Source: Bosea sp. Tri-49
Lineage (GTDB): Bacteria; Pseudomonadota; Alphaproteobacteria; Rhizobiales; Beijerinckiaceae
Reading direction: 5' to 3'
NCBI RefSeq assembly: GCF_003952665.1
Contig: NZ_CP017946.1
Span: 1,488,001 to 1,552,000, forward strand
Length of the DNA stretch: 64,000 bases
Shown here: positions 36,126 to 43,589 of the stretch, in pieces
Layout: each line of letters opens with the position of its first letter
How positions within the stretch are numbered: position 1 is the stretch's first letter
Notes under the pieces: model-generated
The model's database searches: none
What the model saw: the letters and a program-made list of their open reading frames with translations, nothing else
What the model was told of the DNA's origin: nothing
Translations under genes and position numbers: made by a program

Positions 36126-37576
36126 GGGTTCGGATCCAGTGGAGAAAAAGGGCGTTTGACCTTGGTGTAGGGGATCTTGCTGGCGTCGGGCGGATAGGGC
36201 CCGCCACTGTCGAGATAGAGCACGCTCGCGGCGATCGGCGCGAAGGCGGCGTGGAAATGGTTCGAGGACTTCACCACGACCAGCGTCTTCGCCGTTAGAT
36301 CGACGCCGAGATCGGTAAAGACCGGTGGGCTGAAAGTCTGGGCACGGGTCGAGGCCAGCACGATGTCGAGCTTGCCGACCCGGATCGCCGCGGCAGGACC
36401 GAGCGAGACCCAGCTCTGCTCGAATGGGATCAGCAGGTCCGCGGTCGTCCCGATGATCTGCACGATCGCGTCGATCGGCCGGCCGGAGGTCGGCGCCGCC
36501 TTGCCGGCGAAGCGCAGCGGGATCTCCGCGCCGGCACCGGCAGCACGACACAGGTTCACCGCGATGGGGTCCCAGAGCGCCCCGATCGCCGCCGGGATAT
36601 CGGGATGGCGCAGCAGCGCCTCGACCATCACGGAGGAATCGCCGGCGACGCCGCCGCCGGGATTATCCCAGCGATCGGCGAGAATGACGGGCCTGCCCGG
36701 CTCGGCCGAGGCCAGCGCCGCAGCGATGCCCTCGTCCGGCTTGTAGTGTTTGGGCGAACCGCCCTGCCCCCAGCCGAGGATCTCGAGCCCCAGCCGCTTG
36801 GCCAGCGCCGCGGCCTTGTCCCGGTCGCCATCGGTGATGACCAGCACCTTGCTGCCGACATCGGCGACATCGGCTGCCTGGAAGCCGTGCGCGACAGAGA
36901 TGCTAAGGATGCCGTCCCGGCCCTCCATCGCCATGATCCGATCGACGAAGCTGCGGCCGGGTTCACGGCTGGTCATGAAGGCGGCGAGCCCACGGCAATC
37001 GAAGACGGCACTCGCCGGGGTCACCTCGCCGCGCGCCGTCCTGAGGCAGAGTTCCAGCAGATCCTCAGCCCGCGCCAGGAAATCGGTGTGCGGGAACTCC
37101 TTGAAGGCGATGATGATGTCGGCGCCGTCGACCATCTGCGCGCTGAGATGACAATGCATGTCGAGCTCGACGCCTATGACGCAGTCCGGCCCGGCGAGCG
37201 CCCGCACCCTAGCGATCAGATCGCCTTCGCAATCATCGTAGCCCTGCGCCACCATCGCGCCGTGCAGGCCAAGCAGCACGATATCGATCGGCAAGGCGGT
37301 TTGCAGCTGACCCAAAATCTCGTCACGCAGGCTCTCATAGCCGTCGCGCGAGACGAGCCCGGCCGGCTCAGCCCAGGTCGCGGTGCCCTCGACAAGCTCA
37401 TAGCCCTCGCTGGCGGCGCGGTGGCGCGCCGCGACGATCGGCGCCGAGCACAGCGTCGGCGTATCGGGGTGGGTGCCGGGCGGGCAGTAGAAGGCGCTCT
37501 CGAAAGCGCTGCGGTCGACATAGAGCGGTGCGAAGGTGTTGGTTTCCGTCGCCAGCGACGCAGTGAAGACGCGCAT
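36116..37576 (-). CDS. M81 family metallopeptidase (MlrC-like), copy 2
   Basis: 486 residues from the ATG at 37576 (MRVFTASLATETNTFAPLYV). Zinc-domain motifs 'LLGLHGAMVAQGYDDCEGDL' and 'VELDMHCHLSAQMVDGADII', then the C-terminal domain 'DRWDNPGGGVAGDSSVMVEA' and 'KTLVVVKSSNHFHAAFAPIA'. Divergent from M81 copy 3, with 182 bp between the two starts. Overlaps the D-amino acid enzyme gene at its 3' end. Differs widely from copies 1 and 3, so it is not a recent duplicate. Confidence 0.9.
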   Translation of the reverse strand: MRVFTASLATETNTFAPLYVDRSAFESAFYCPPGTHPDTPTLCSAPIVAARHRAASEGYELVEGTATWAEPAGLVSRDGYESLRDEILGQLQTALPIDIVLLGLHGAMVAQGYDDCEGDLIARVRALAGPDCVIGVELDMHCHLSAQMVDGADIIIAFKEFPHTDFLARAEDLLELCLRTARGEVTPASAVFDCRGLAAFMTSREPGRSFVDRIMAMEGRDGILSISVAHGFQAADVADVGSKVLVITDGDRDKAAALAKRLGLEILGWGQGGSPKHYKPDEGIAAALASAEPGRPVILADRWDNPGGGVAGDSSVMVEALLRHPDIPAAIGALWDPIAVNLCRAAGAGAEIPLRFAGKAAPTSGRPIDAIVQIIGTTADLLIPFEQSWVSLGPAAAIRVGKLDIVLASTRAQTFSPPVFTDLGVDLTAKTLVVVKSSNHFHAAFAPIAASVLYLDSGGPYPPDASKIPYTKVKRPFSPLDPNPWL

Positions 37577-37664
37577 GCGGGTCCGTTCCAGAGCAGCGCC
37601 AACGCCCGCCCTTCGTTCGCCGGCGCGGTCATGAAACCGGGATCGCGCCTGCCCTGTCAAAGGA

Positions 37665-37694
37665 CCTGCGTTCCCTGGAGTGGAACAATGCAGG
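37665..37694. promoter_or_regulatory. Inverted repeat between divergent M81 genes, candidate operator
   Basis: CCTGCGTTCC (37665-37674) is mirrored by GGAAC (37682-37686) plus GCAGG (37690-37694), with three extra bases in the right arm. It is the only notable symmetry in the 182-bp gap between the M81 copy 2 and copy 3 starts and could serve both promoters. Prediction only. Confidence 0.3.
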
Positions 37695-37758
37695 CTTGAT
37701 CCGGAACAGGCGAGCCGCCGAGATGCTCTTGCTTCGCCTGCAGGGAGCCGCCGAGACC

Positions 37759-39264
37759 ATGTCGCAACGCCGCCGCATCCTGCTCGGAGCGCTCTTCCAC
37801 GAGACGCACAGCTTCGTCGACGAGATCACCGGCCTCACCGATTTCACCATCCGCCAGGGTGAAGAGTTGCTGCAGCGGCGCGGTGACGGCTCGACCGCGG
37901 ACGGCTTCCTCGAAGTCGCGGAGGCGGAAGGCTGGGAGGTCGTGCCTACAGTCGACTACACCGCCCTGCCCGCTGGCACCGTCGATCACGCCGTCTTCGC
38001 GCGCTTCCTTATTGAGTTCGATGCAGGGCTGAAAGGCGCACTCGCCGCGGGCGGCCTCGACGGCATCTGGCTGGCGCTGCACGGCGCAATGGTCACGAGC
38101 GCGAACCCCGATCCGGAGGGCGCGCTGCTCGCCCATATCCGCTCGGTGCCCGGCTGCCAGACTCTGCCGGTCTTCGGCGTCTTCGACCTGCACGCCAACT
38201 TCACCGCCGCCATGGCGCAGCATGCCAACGCGTTGGTCGCCTATCGCGAGAACCCGCACATCGATGCGCGAGACTCCGCAGTGCGTTCGGCGCGATTGCT
38301 GGCACGCACCCTGAACGAAGGCGAGCTGCCGCGCATGCTCTCATGCAATGCGCCGGTGATGTGGCCACCAACCGGAACCGGCACGGCCGACCGGCCGATG
38401 AAGGACCTGGAAGCACTGGCGCGCCGGATCGAGCAGGAGGACCCTGCGATCTGGGTCGCGAACGTCGTCGGTGGCTATTCCTTCTCGGATGTGCCTGAGG
38501 CCGGCGTCGCCTTCGCCGTCGCGTTTACCGGGCCCGACTCCACCGCCAGAGACGCGCTCGACCGCCTGACCCAGACCGCGACGGAGCTGCGCGAGCTCGG
38601 CCTGCCGGCGGAATGGGATCTCGATGAGGCTATCGCCGAAATCCTGCGATCATCGGGCGGCCCATACATCGTCGTCGAGCCGGCCGACAATATCGGCGGC
38701 GGTGCGCCCGGCGACGGCACTTCGGTCCTGCGCGCCTTCCTGCGTCATGGCGTCGAGAACTGCGCCGTCGCCATCGCCGACCCGGCAGCGGTCGCTGCGA
38801 TGTCTGGAGCGCGGCCCGGCGAGGTACGCAGCCTCTCCATCGGCGGCAAGGGCAGCGCCATCGCCGAAGGGCCGGTCGAGGCTGATGCGGTCTTCGTCAG
38901 CGCAAGCGATGGCGAGTTCGTGCTCGAGGACCTCAACAGCCATCTTGCCGCCTCGCAGGGCTCGCGCTTCAGCATGGGGCCGAGCGTGGTGGTCAAGTTT
39001 GCCGGCGTCACGGCGCTGCTGACCAGCCGCAAGACGCCGCCCTTCGATCTCGGGCAGCTCCGCTCACAGGGCATAGAACCGGAAAGCCTGAAGGCCATCG
39101 GCGTGAAGGCCGCCGTGGCGCATCGGCGCGCTTATGACAAGATCGCCAAGGGCAGCTTCACCGTGGCGACGCCGGGCCCTTGCACCAGCAAGATCGCCGG
39201 GTTGCCTTATACGCGTTTGCGCCGGCCGGTCTTTCCGATCCACGCTGAGGCGAGCCGCGCCTAG
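37759..39264 (+). CDS. M81 family metallopeptidase (MlrC-like), copy 3
   Basis: 501 residues, start MSQRRRILLGALFHETHSFV at 37759 with GGGAG 13 bases upstream. Zinc-domain motifs 'LALHGAMVTSANPDPEGALL' and 'FGVFDLHANFTAAMAQHANA'; C-terminal domain 'VEPADNIGGGAPGDGTSVLR' and 'SVVVKFAGVTALLTSRKTPP'. It heads a rightward series with the polar amino acid transporter that starts 126 bp downstream. This supports a path in which the peptidase releases amino acids taken up or supplied by that system. Confidence 0.9.
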   Translation: MSQRRRILLGALFHETHSFVDEITGLTDFTIRQGEELLQRRGDGSTADGFLEVAEAEGWEVVPTVDYTALPAGTVDHAVFARFLIEFDAGLKGALAAGGLDGIWLALHGAMVTSANPDPEGALLAHIRSVPGCQTLPVFGVFDLHANFTAAMAQHANALVAYRENPHIDARDSAVRSARLLARTLNEGELPRMLSCNAPVMWPPTGTGTADRPMKDLEALARRIEQEDPAIWVANVVGGYSFSDVPEAGVAFAVAFTGPDSTARDALDRLTQTATELRELGLPAEWDLDEAIAEILRSSGGPYIVVEPADNIGGGAPGDGTSVLRAFLRHGVENCAVAIADPAAVAAMSGARPGEVRSLSIGGKGSAIAEGPVEADAVFVSASDGEFVLEDLNSHLAASQGSRFSMGPSVVVKFAGVTALLTSRKTPPFDLGQLRSQGIEPESLKAIGVKAAVAHRRAYDKIAKGSFTVATPGPCTSKIAGLPYTRLRRPVFPIHAEASRA

Positions 39265-39390
39265 GTGCAGCTCGCAAGCCCTGTTTCCTCTCGCGGAACA
39301 GGCGCATCTTGTTCGAGGAAGGCGATGCGTCGTCTGCTTGTCGCAGCGCCTGCCATCGAGCGGTTTCCAACGACAGGCGGAGGGGATGCC

Positions 39391-40236
39391 ATGTTTCAAA
39401 ATCTGATGAAGATCGCCGCCGGGCTCGGCGTGGTCGCCTGCACCCTGCTTCCCGCGACCGACGCATCGGCTCAGGGCAAGCTCAAGGAGGTGCTGAGCCG
39501 CGGCAAGCTCGTCGTCGGCACCGGCAGCACCAACCCGCCCTGGCATTTCCGCAACGAGAAGGGCGAGCTCGTCGGCTTCGACATCGAGATCGCCAGGATC
39601 GTCGCGCAGGGCCTTTTCGACGATCCCAACAAGATCGAGTTCGTCAACCAGGCCTCCGACGCCCGCATTCCGAACATTGTCACCGGCAAGGTCGACATCG
39701 CCTGCCAGTTCGTGACCGTGACGGCCGCCCGCGCCCAGCAGGTCGCCTTCACCGTTCCGTATTACCGCGAGGGCGTCAGCCTGATGCTCGTCGCTGGCGG
39801 CCCCTATGCCGACTACGCGGCGATGAAGGCGGCCGGCAGCAAGGTCACCGTCTCGGTGCTGCAGAACGTCTTCGCCGAGAAGATGGTCAAGGATGCACTG
39901 CCGGAGGCCAAGGTCGACCAGTTCGAGAGCGTCGACCTGATGTACCAGGCCTTGAACTCGGGCCGTGCCCAGGCTGCTGCCACCGATTCCTCGTCGCTGC
40001 GCTACTACATGAAGCAGAATCCGAGCCGCTATGTGGATTCCGGCTATAGCTGGAACCCGCAGACCTATTCCTGCATCGTCAAGCAGGGCGACCCGGACTG
40101 GCTCAACTTCGTCAATATCGCGCTGCGCGAGTCGATGACCGGGACGACTTTCCCAGTCTACAAGGCGGCCTATGAGCGCTGGTTCGGCGAGACGCCGCCG
40201 GAGCCCAAGATCGGCTTCCCGCAGGAATTCCGCTGA
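39391..40236 (+). CDS. Polar amino acid ABC transporter substrate-binding protein
   Basis: 281 residues. ATG at 39391 follows GGAGGGG by 5 bases and opens a signal peptide (MFQNLMKIAAGLGVVACTLL, cleavage near DASAQ). Family 3 binding protein: 'VVGTGSTNPPWHFRNEKGEL', 'GFDIEIARIVAQGLFDD', 'RIPNIVTGKVDIACQFVTVT'. It delivers an amino acid (glutamate/glutamine, arginine or similar; not determinable) to the two permeases encoded next. Confidence 0.93.
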   Translation: MFQNLMKIAAGLGVVACTLLPATDASAQGKLKEVLSRGKLVVGTGSTNPPWHFRNEKGELVGFDIEIARIVAQGLFDDPNKIEFVNQASDARIPNIVTGKVDIACQFVTVTAARAQQVAFTVPYYREGVSLMLVAGGPYADYAAMKAAGSKVTVSVLQNVFAEKMVKDALPEAKVDQFESVDLMYQALNSGRAQAAATDSSSLRYYMKQNPSRYVDSGYSWNPQTYSCIVKQGDPDWLNFVNIALRESMTGTTFPVYKAAYERWFGETPPEPKIGFPQEFR

Positions 40237-40254
40237 GCCGGGAGCAGTCTCCCG

Positions 40255-40914
40255 GTGGAGTATTCGCTGCATTTCGGCGCCGTCTGGGCCAGCTTCGACA
40301 AGCTTTTGTCGGGGCTGGCCATCGGCCTCGGGCTTGCCGTCGTTGCGGTCGCGATCGGCACGGTGCTGGGCCTGCTGGCAGCCTTCGCGAGCGTCGGCCC
40401 CTATCGTGTGCTGCGTGGCCTCGCGGCTACTTACGTCGCGCTGATCCGCAACCTGCCGCTGCTCGTGCTGGTATTGCTGGCCTATTTCGCCCTGCCCCAG
40501 GCTGGTATCACGCTCGACAAGTATCAAAGTTTTGCCGGTGCGCTCGCGCTCTATTCCGGAGCCTATCTCACCGAGGTGTTCCGGGCCGGGCTAGTCTCGG
40601 TACCCAAGGGCGTGATCGAGGCGGCGCGGGCGATCGGCCTGACGCGGCTGCAGACGAACACCTCGGTCGTGGCGCCGATCATGTTGCGCAACGCCCTGCC
40701 CTCGCTCGGCAATACCTTCATCGGGATGTTCAAGGACAGTTCGATCGCCGCCGCCATCGCCGTGCCGGAGCTGACCTTCGAGGCGCGCAAGATCAATGTC
40801 GACACCTTCCGCGTAATCGAAACCTGGACGGTGGCGAGCGGACTCTACATCGCCGCCTGCGTGGTCATAGCGGCGCTTCTCCGCGGTCTCGAACGACGTT
40901 TCCCGAAGTTCTGA
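40255..40914 (+). CDS. Polar amino acid ABC transporter permease 1
   Basis: 219 residues, GTG start (VEYSLHFGAVWASFDKLLSG) with GGGAG 9 bases upstream. HisMQ-type fold: 'TYVALIRNLPLLVLVLLAYF' and the ATPase-coupling 'EAARAIGLTRLQTNTSVVAP'. The gene is 18 bp after the binding-protein stop and 2 bp before the second permease, in one operon. Confidence 0.92.
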   Translation: MEYSLHFGAVWASFDKLLSGLAIGLGLAVVAVAIGTVLGLLAAFASVGPYRVLRGLAATYVALIRNLPLLVLVLLAYFALPQAGITLDKYQSFAGALALYSGAYLTEVFRAGLVSVPKGVIEAARAIGLTRLQTNTSVVAPIMLRNALPSLGNTFIGMFKDSSIAAAIAVPELTFEARKINVDTFRVIETWTVASGLYIAACVVIAALLRGLERRFPKF

Positions 40915-40916
40915 CC

Positions 40917-41570
40917 ATGCAAGCTTTCCTCGATCAGCTCTGGATCGCCCGCTGGCCCCTCTGGGACGGCCTGCTGCTGACAATCGGGAGCGCAGCCGCC
41001 TCGATCCTGCTCGGCACGCTGCTCGGCGTCATCGTCGGGATTCAGCTCGCCTATGCGCCGTGGTGGCTGCGGCTGCCGTTCCGCGTCTATGTCGACATCA
41101 TGCGCGGCACGCCCGTGCTCGTGCTGATTCTCGCCGCCTACTACATCCCGGCAGTCGCAGGCCTTAGCCTCGGCCCGACGCAGGCGGGCATCCTGGCACT
41201 AGCGCTCTTCGCCGGCGCCCATATCGGCGAGCTGATGCGCGGTTCGCTACAGGCGATCCCGCCGGGCCAGGCCGAGGCGGGGCGCAGCATCGGCCTGACC
41301 TATCCTCAGCTCCTCGCCTATGTGCTGCTGCCGCAGGCGGTTCGCTCGGCCTTGCCGCCCTGGATCAACACCGGTGTCGAGCTGATCAAGGGCTCCAGCT
41401 TGCTCTCCATCATCGGCGTCGGCGAACTCCTGCTCAAGACGCAGGAGGTCATCGGCCGCAACTTCATGACCATCCAGTTCTATGTCTTCGCCGGGATCCT
41501 CTACCTCGCGATCAACATCGTCCTGGACCAACTCGGCAAGGCCGTCGAAAGACGCGTGGGGCAGCCCTGA
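40917..41570 (+). CDS. Polar amino acid ABC transporter permease 2
   Basis: 217 residues, MQAFLDQLWIARWPLWDGLL. HisMQ-type permease with 'VYVDIMRGTPVLVLILAAYY' and coupling motif 'QAEAGRSIGLTYPQLLAYVL'. Pairs with the preceding permease to form a heterodimeric channel. Its TGA overlaps the ATPase ATG by one base (TGATG). Confidence 0.93.
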   Translation: MQAFLDQLWIARWPLWDGLLLTIGSAAASILLGTLLGVIVGIQLAYAPWWLRLPFRVYVDIMRGTPVLVLILAAYYIPAVAGLSLGPTQAGILALALFAGAHIGELMRGSLQAIPPGQAEAGRSIGLTYPQLLAYVLLPQAVRSALPPWINTGVELIKGSSLLSIIGVGELLLKTQEVIGRNFMTIQFYVFAGILYLAINIVLDQLGKAVERRVGQP

Positions 41571-42346
41571 TGAATGACAAGCAGCCCTCCCTCCTCGCTA
41601 TCCGCGGCCTTAAGAAGCAATTCGGCGCAACCGAAGTGCTCAAGGGCGTCGACCTCGAGCTGAGCCAGGGCGATGTCGTCTCGATCATCGGCTCCAGCGG
41701 TTCGGGCAAGACGACGCTGCTGCGCTGCGTCAACCTGCTCGAGGAGTATCAGGGCGGCGACATCGTTCTCGATGGCGAGACGATCGGCTATCGCGCGGGC
41801 AATGGCCGGCGCCAGCGGCTGGGCGACCGGGAGCTGTCGCGCCAGCGCGCGATGACCGGCATGGTTTTCCAGAGCTTCAACCTGTTTCCGCATCTGAGCG
41901 CCGCCGGGAACGTCATGCTCGGCTTGCGCAAGGTCTTGCGGCTGCCGAAGGCCGAAGCGCGCGCCATCGCCGAAAACTGGCTCGCCCGCGTCGGCCTCGC
42001 CGCGCGCGCCGACCATTATCCGAGCCAGCTCTCCGGAGGCCAGCAGCAGCGCGTCGCCATCGCGCGGGCGCTCGCCATGAATCCCAAGCTTGTGCTCCTC
42101 GACGAGGTCACCTCGGCGCTGGATCCCGAGCTCGTGCAGGAGGTCCTGAACACGGTGAAAGGGATCGCCGACGACGGCGCGACCTTGCTGATTGTGACGC
42201 ACGAGATGCGCTTTGCCCGCGACGTCTCCAGCCGCGTCGTCTTCATGGAGCAAGGGCGCATCGTCGAGGACGGGCCACCCGCCCAGATATTCGGCGCGCC
42301 GAAGAACGCGCGCCTCGCCGAGTTCCTGCGAACCACGCGACATTGA
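41570..42346 (+). CDS. Polar amino acid ABC transporter ATP-binding protein
   Basis: 258 residues, GlnQ/HisP type. Walker A 'IGSSGSGKTTLLRCVNLLEE', signature 'LSGGQQQRVAIARALAMNPK', Walker B 'LVLLDEVTSALDPELVQEVL' and H-loop 'IVTHEMRFARDVSSRVVFME'. It powers uptake through the two permeases. An insertion between Walker A and the Q-loop ('GYRAGNGRRQRLGDRELSRQ') is longer than in E. coli GlnQ but common in rhizobia. Last chromosomal gene before the prophage junction. Confidence 0.95.
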   Translation: MNDKQPSLLAIRGLKKQFGATEVLKGVDLELSQGDVVSIIGSSGSGKTTLLRCVNLLEEYQGGDIVLDGETIGYRAGNGRRQRLGDRELSRQRAMTGMVFQSFNLFPHLSAAGNVMLGLRKVLRLPKAEARAIAENWLARVGLAARADHYPSQLSGGQQQRVAIARALAMNPKLVLLDEVTSALDPELVQEVLNTVKGIADDGATLLIVTHEMRFARDVSSRVVFMEQGRIVEDGPPAQIFGAPKNARLAEFLRTTRH

Positions 42347-42389
42347 CGCGGCGGCCGGCGGGCCATGTCATCTGCATGTCAAAGACGTC

Positions 42390-42409
42390 GCGCCGAATAC
42401 CTTCGGCGC
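42390..42409 (+). terminator. Perfect hairpin after the amino acid transporter operon
   Basis: GCGCCGAA (42390-42397) pairs with TTCGGCGC (42402-42409) across a TACC loop, 44 bp after the ATPase stop. No T-run follows, so termination may need Rho. It is the last chromosomal element before the tRNA fragment at 42452. Confidence 0.4.
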
Positions 42410-42451
42410 ATGCGAAACAATCGATGCAAGGTTCTGGGAAATCGTTTGAAA

Positions 42452-42501
42452 TGGCGCGGGCGACGGGGCTCGAACCCGCGACCTCCGGCGTGACAGGCCG
42501 G
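42452..42501 (-). other. Prophage attachment site: 3' fragment of tRNA-Asp(GTC)
   Basis: Read on the minus strand this is the anticodon arm onward of a tRNA-Asp gene: CCGGC-CTGTCAC-GCCGG with anticodon GTC, variable loop AGGTC, the T-arm 'GCGGGTTCGAGCCCCGT', acceptor strand CGCCCGC, discriminator G and CCA. Beyond base 42501 the D-arm and 5' acceptor strand of a tRNA are absent: the sequence where they should be (GGAGCAT...) does not pair with the acceptor strand. So this is not a working tRNA but the duplicated core left when a phage entered at a tRNA-Asp gene. Phage genes begin right after it. Confidence 0.85.
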
Positions 42502-42618
42502 AGCACGGCCAATTCCGCCAATGCTCCGTTACAAATTCTGATGCCGTAACAGGCTCGTTTCCGACGCGAGTTGTAACGCCGTCGCTTCTCCCTTCTCCCC
42601 CGGTGGAGGGCTGAGCCG

Positions 42619-43122
42619 ATGGGAGAACATGGCAACATCGTCGACAAGAGCGACGACTGGTTCACGCCCGCGCACGTATTCGAGGCGCTTGGCGTGCGGT
42701 TCGATCTGGACGTGGCGGCGCCCATCGAAGGGCCGCGTTACGTGCCGACAAGCCGCTGGCTTTCGTCGCGTGGCCTTGAGGCCGATTGGGTCGGCTTCGT
42801 CTGGATGAACCCACCTTACGGGCACCAGCGGTCGAAGATCGCTTGGATGACCAAGTTCATTCAGCACGGCAACGGCATCGCCCTCATGCCGGATCGGACA
42901 TCGGCGCCTTGGTGGCAATGGGCCGCTCCGCAGATGGACTTGCTTCTGTTCGTCTCGCCCAAGATCGAGTTCGAGCGCCCTGACGGCAGCATCGGCGAGC
43001 AACCCGGTAACGGGACCACGCTGATGGCGCTCGGTAGCGAGGCTGTCGCTGCGCTCTACCAGGCACAAGATTTCGGCCTTGGCGTCGCGTTCGCCCCCTC
43101 AGACCGGAGGGAGGGGCTATGA
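42619..43122 (+). CDS. Phage DNA N6-adenine methyltransferase (Dam family, PF05869-like)
   Basis: 167 residues. 'DDWFTPAHVFEALGVRFDLD' near the start and 'FVWMNPPYGHQRSKIAWMTK' with the NPPY catalytic motif identify the short phage Dam-type methyltransferase. It probably methylates adenine in phage DNA, protecting against host restriction. GGTGGAGGG lies 8 bases before the ATG. It is the first gene inside the attachment site and overlaps the next by 4 bases (ATGA). Confidence 0.88.
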   Translation: MGEHGNIVDKSDDWFTPAHVFEALGVRFDLDVAAPIEGPRYVPTSRWLSSRGLEADWVGFVWMNPPYGHQRSKIAWMTKFIQHGNGIALMPDRTSAPWWQWAAPQMDLLLFVSPKIEFERPDGSIGEQPGNGTTLMALGSEAVAALYQAQDFGLGVAFAPSDRREGL

Positions 43123-43589
43123 GCGCTGTCCCGTACGCCAGCGCAACCTCCGGCGCGGCAGCTCGCGAGGAGATCACGAAGCTCCTACGCCGCATGGGCT
43201 GCGAGAGCGTCGGCTTCATGGAGCGCTTTCAGGACAAGTCGATCCTGCTGGCCTTCGAGCATCGCGGGCGCCAGATCCAGTTTGAGGCTTCAGCTCGCGG
43301 CTGGGCGGCGTGGTTCTTGAAAGAGAACCCCTGGAATAGCCGCATGAAGCGGACGAAGCCGCAACACGAGGCTGCTGCGCTCGACCAAGGGCTCGTGGCC
43401 GTCAACTCGATCCTACGCGATTGGGTGAAGGGCCAAGTCACTGCCGTCGAATGCGGCCTGATGCCGGTCGAGGCCGTGTTTCTCGCTCATATGGTCACGC
43501 ACGACGGCCGAACCGTCATCCAGCGCTTCGAAGAGACGAAATTGTTGCCTCCGCCCACCCCCGCCCCCGGCACAGGGGAGGCGCGGTGA
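43119..43589 (+). CDS. Phage protein of unknown function between two methyltransferases
   Basis: 156 residues, MSAVPYASATSGAAAREEIT. The middle is rich in Trp and basic residues ('ASARGWAAWFLKENPWNSRM'), followed by 'VNSILRDWVKGQVTAVECGL' and a Pro-rich tail. No motif recognised. It overlaps Dam by 4 bases and the C5 methyltransferase by one (TGATG), so the three are translated as a unit. That suggests a role with DNA modification or early takeover. Confidence 0.65.
   Translation: MSAVPYASATSGAAAREEITKLLRRMGCESVGFMERFQDKSILLAFEHRGRQIQFEASARGWAAWFLKENPWNSRMKRTKPQHEAAALDQGLVAVNSILRDWVKGQVTAVECGLMPVEAVFLAHMVTHDGRTVIQRFEETKLLPPPTPAPGTGEAR

Noticed and set aside
42426..42530. Complete tRNA gene at the prophage edge
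   Set aside because: The would-be 5' acceptor strand (GGAGCAT) does not pair with the 3' strand (CGCCCGC) and there is no proper D-arm. It is only a 3' fragment.
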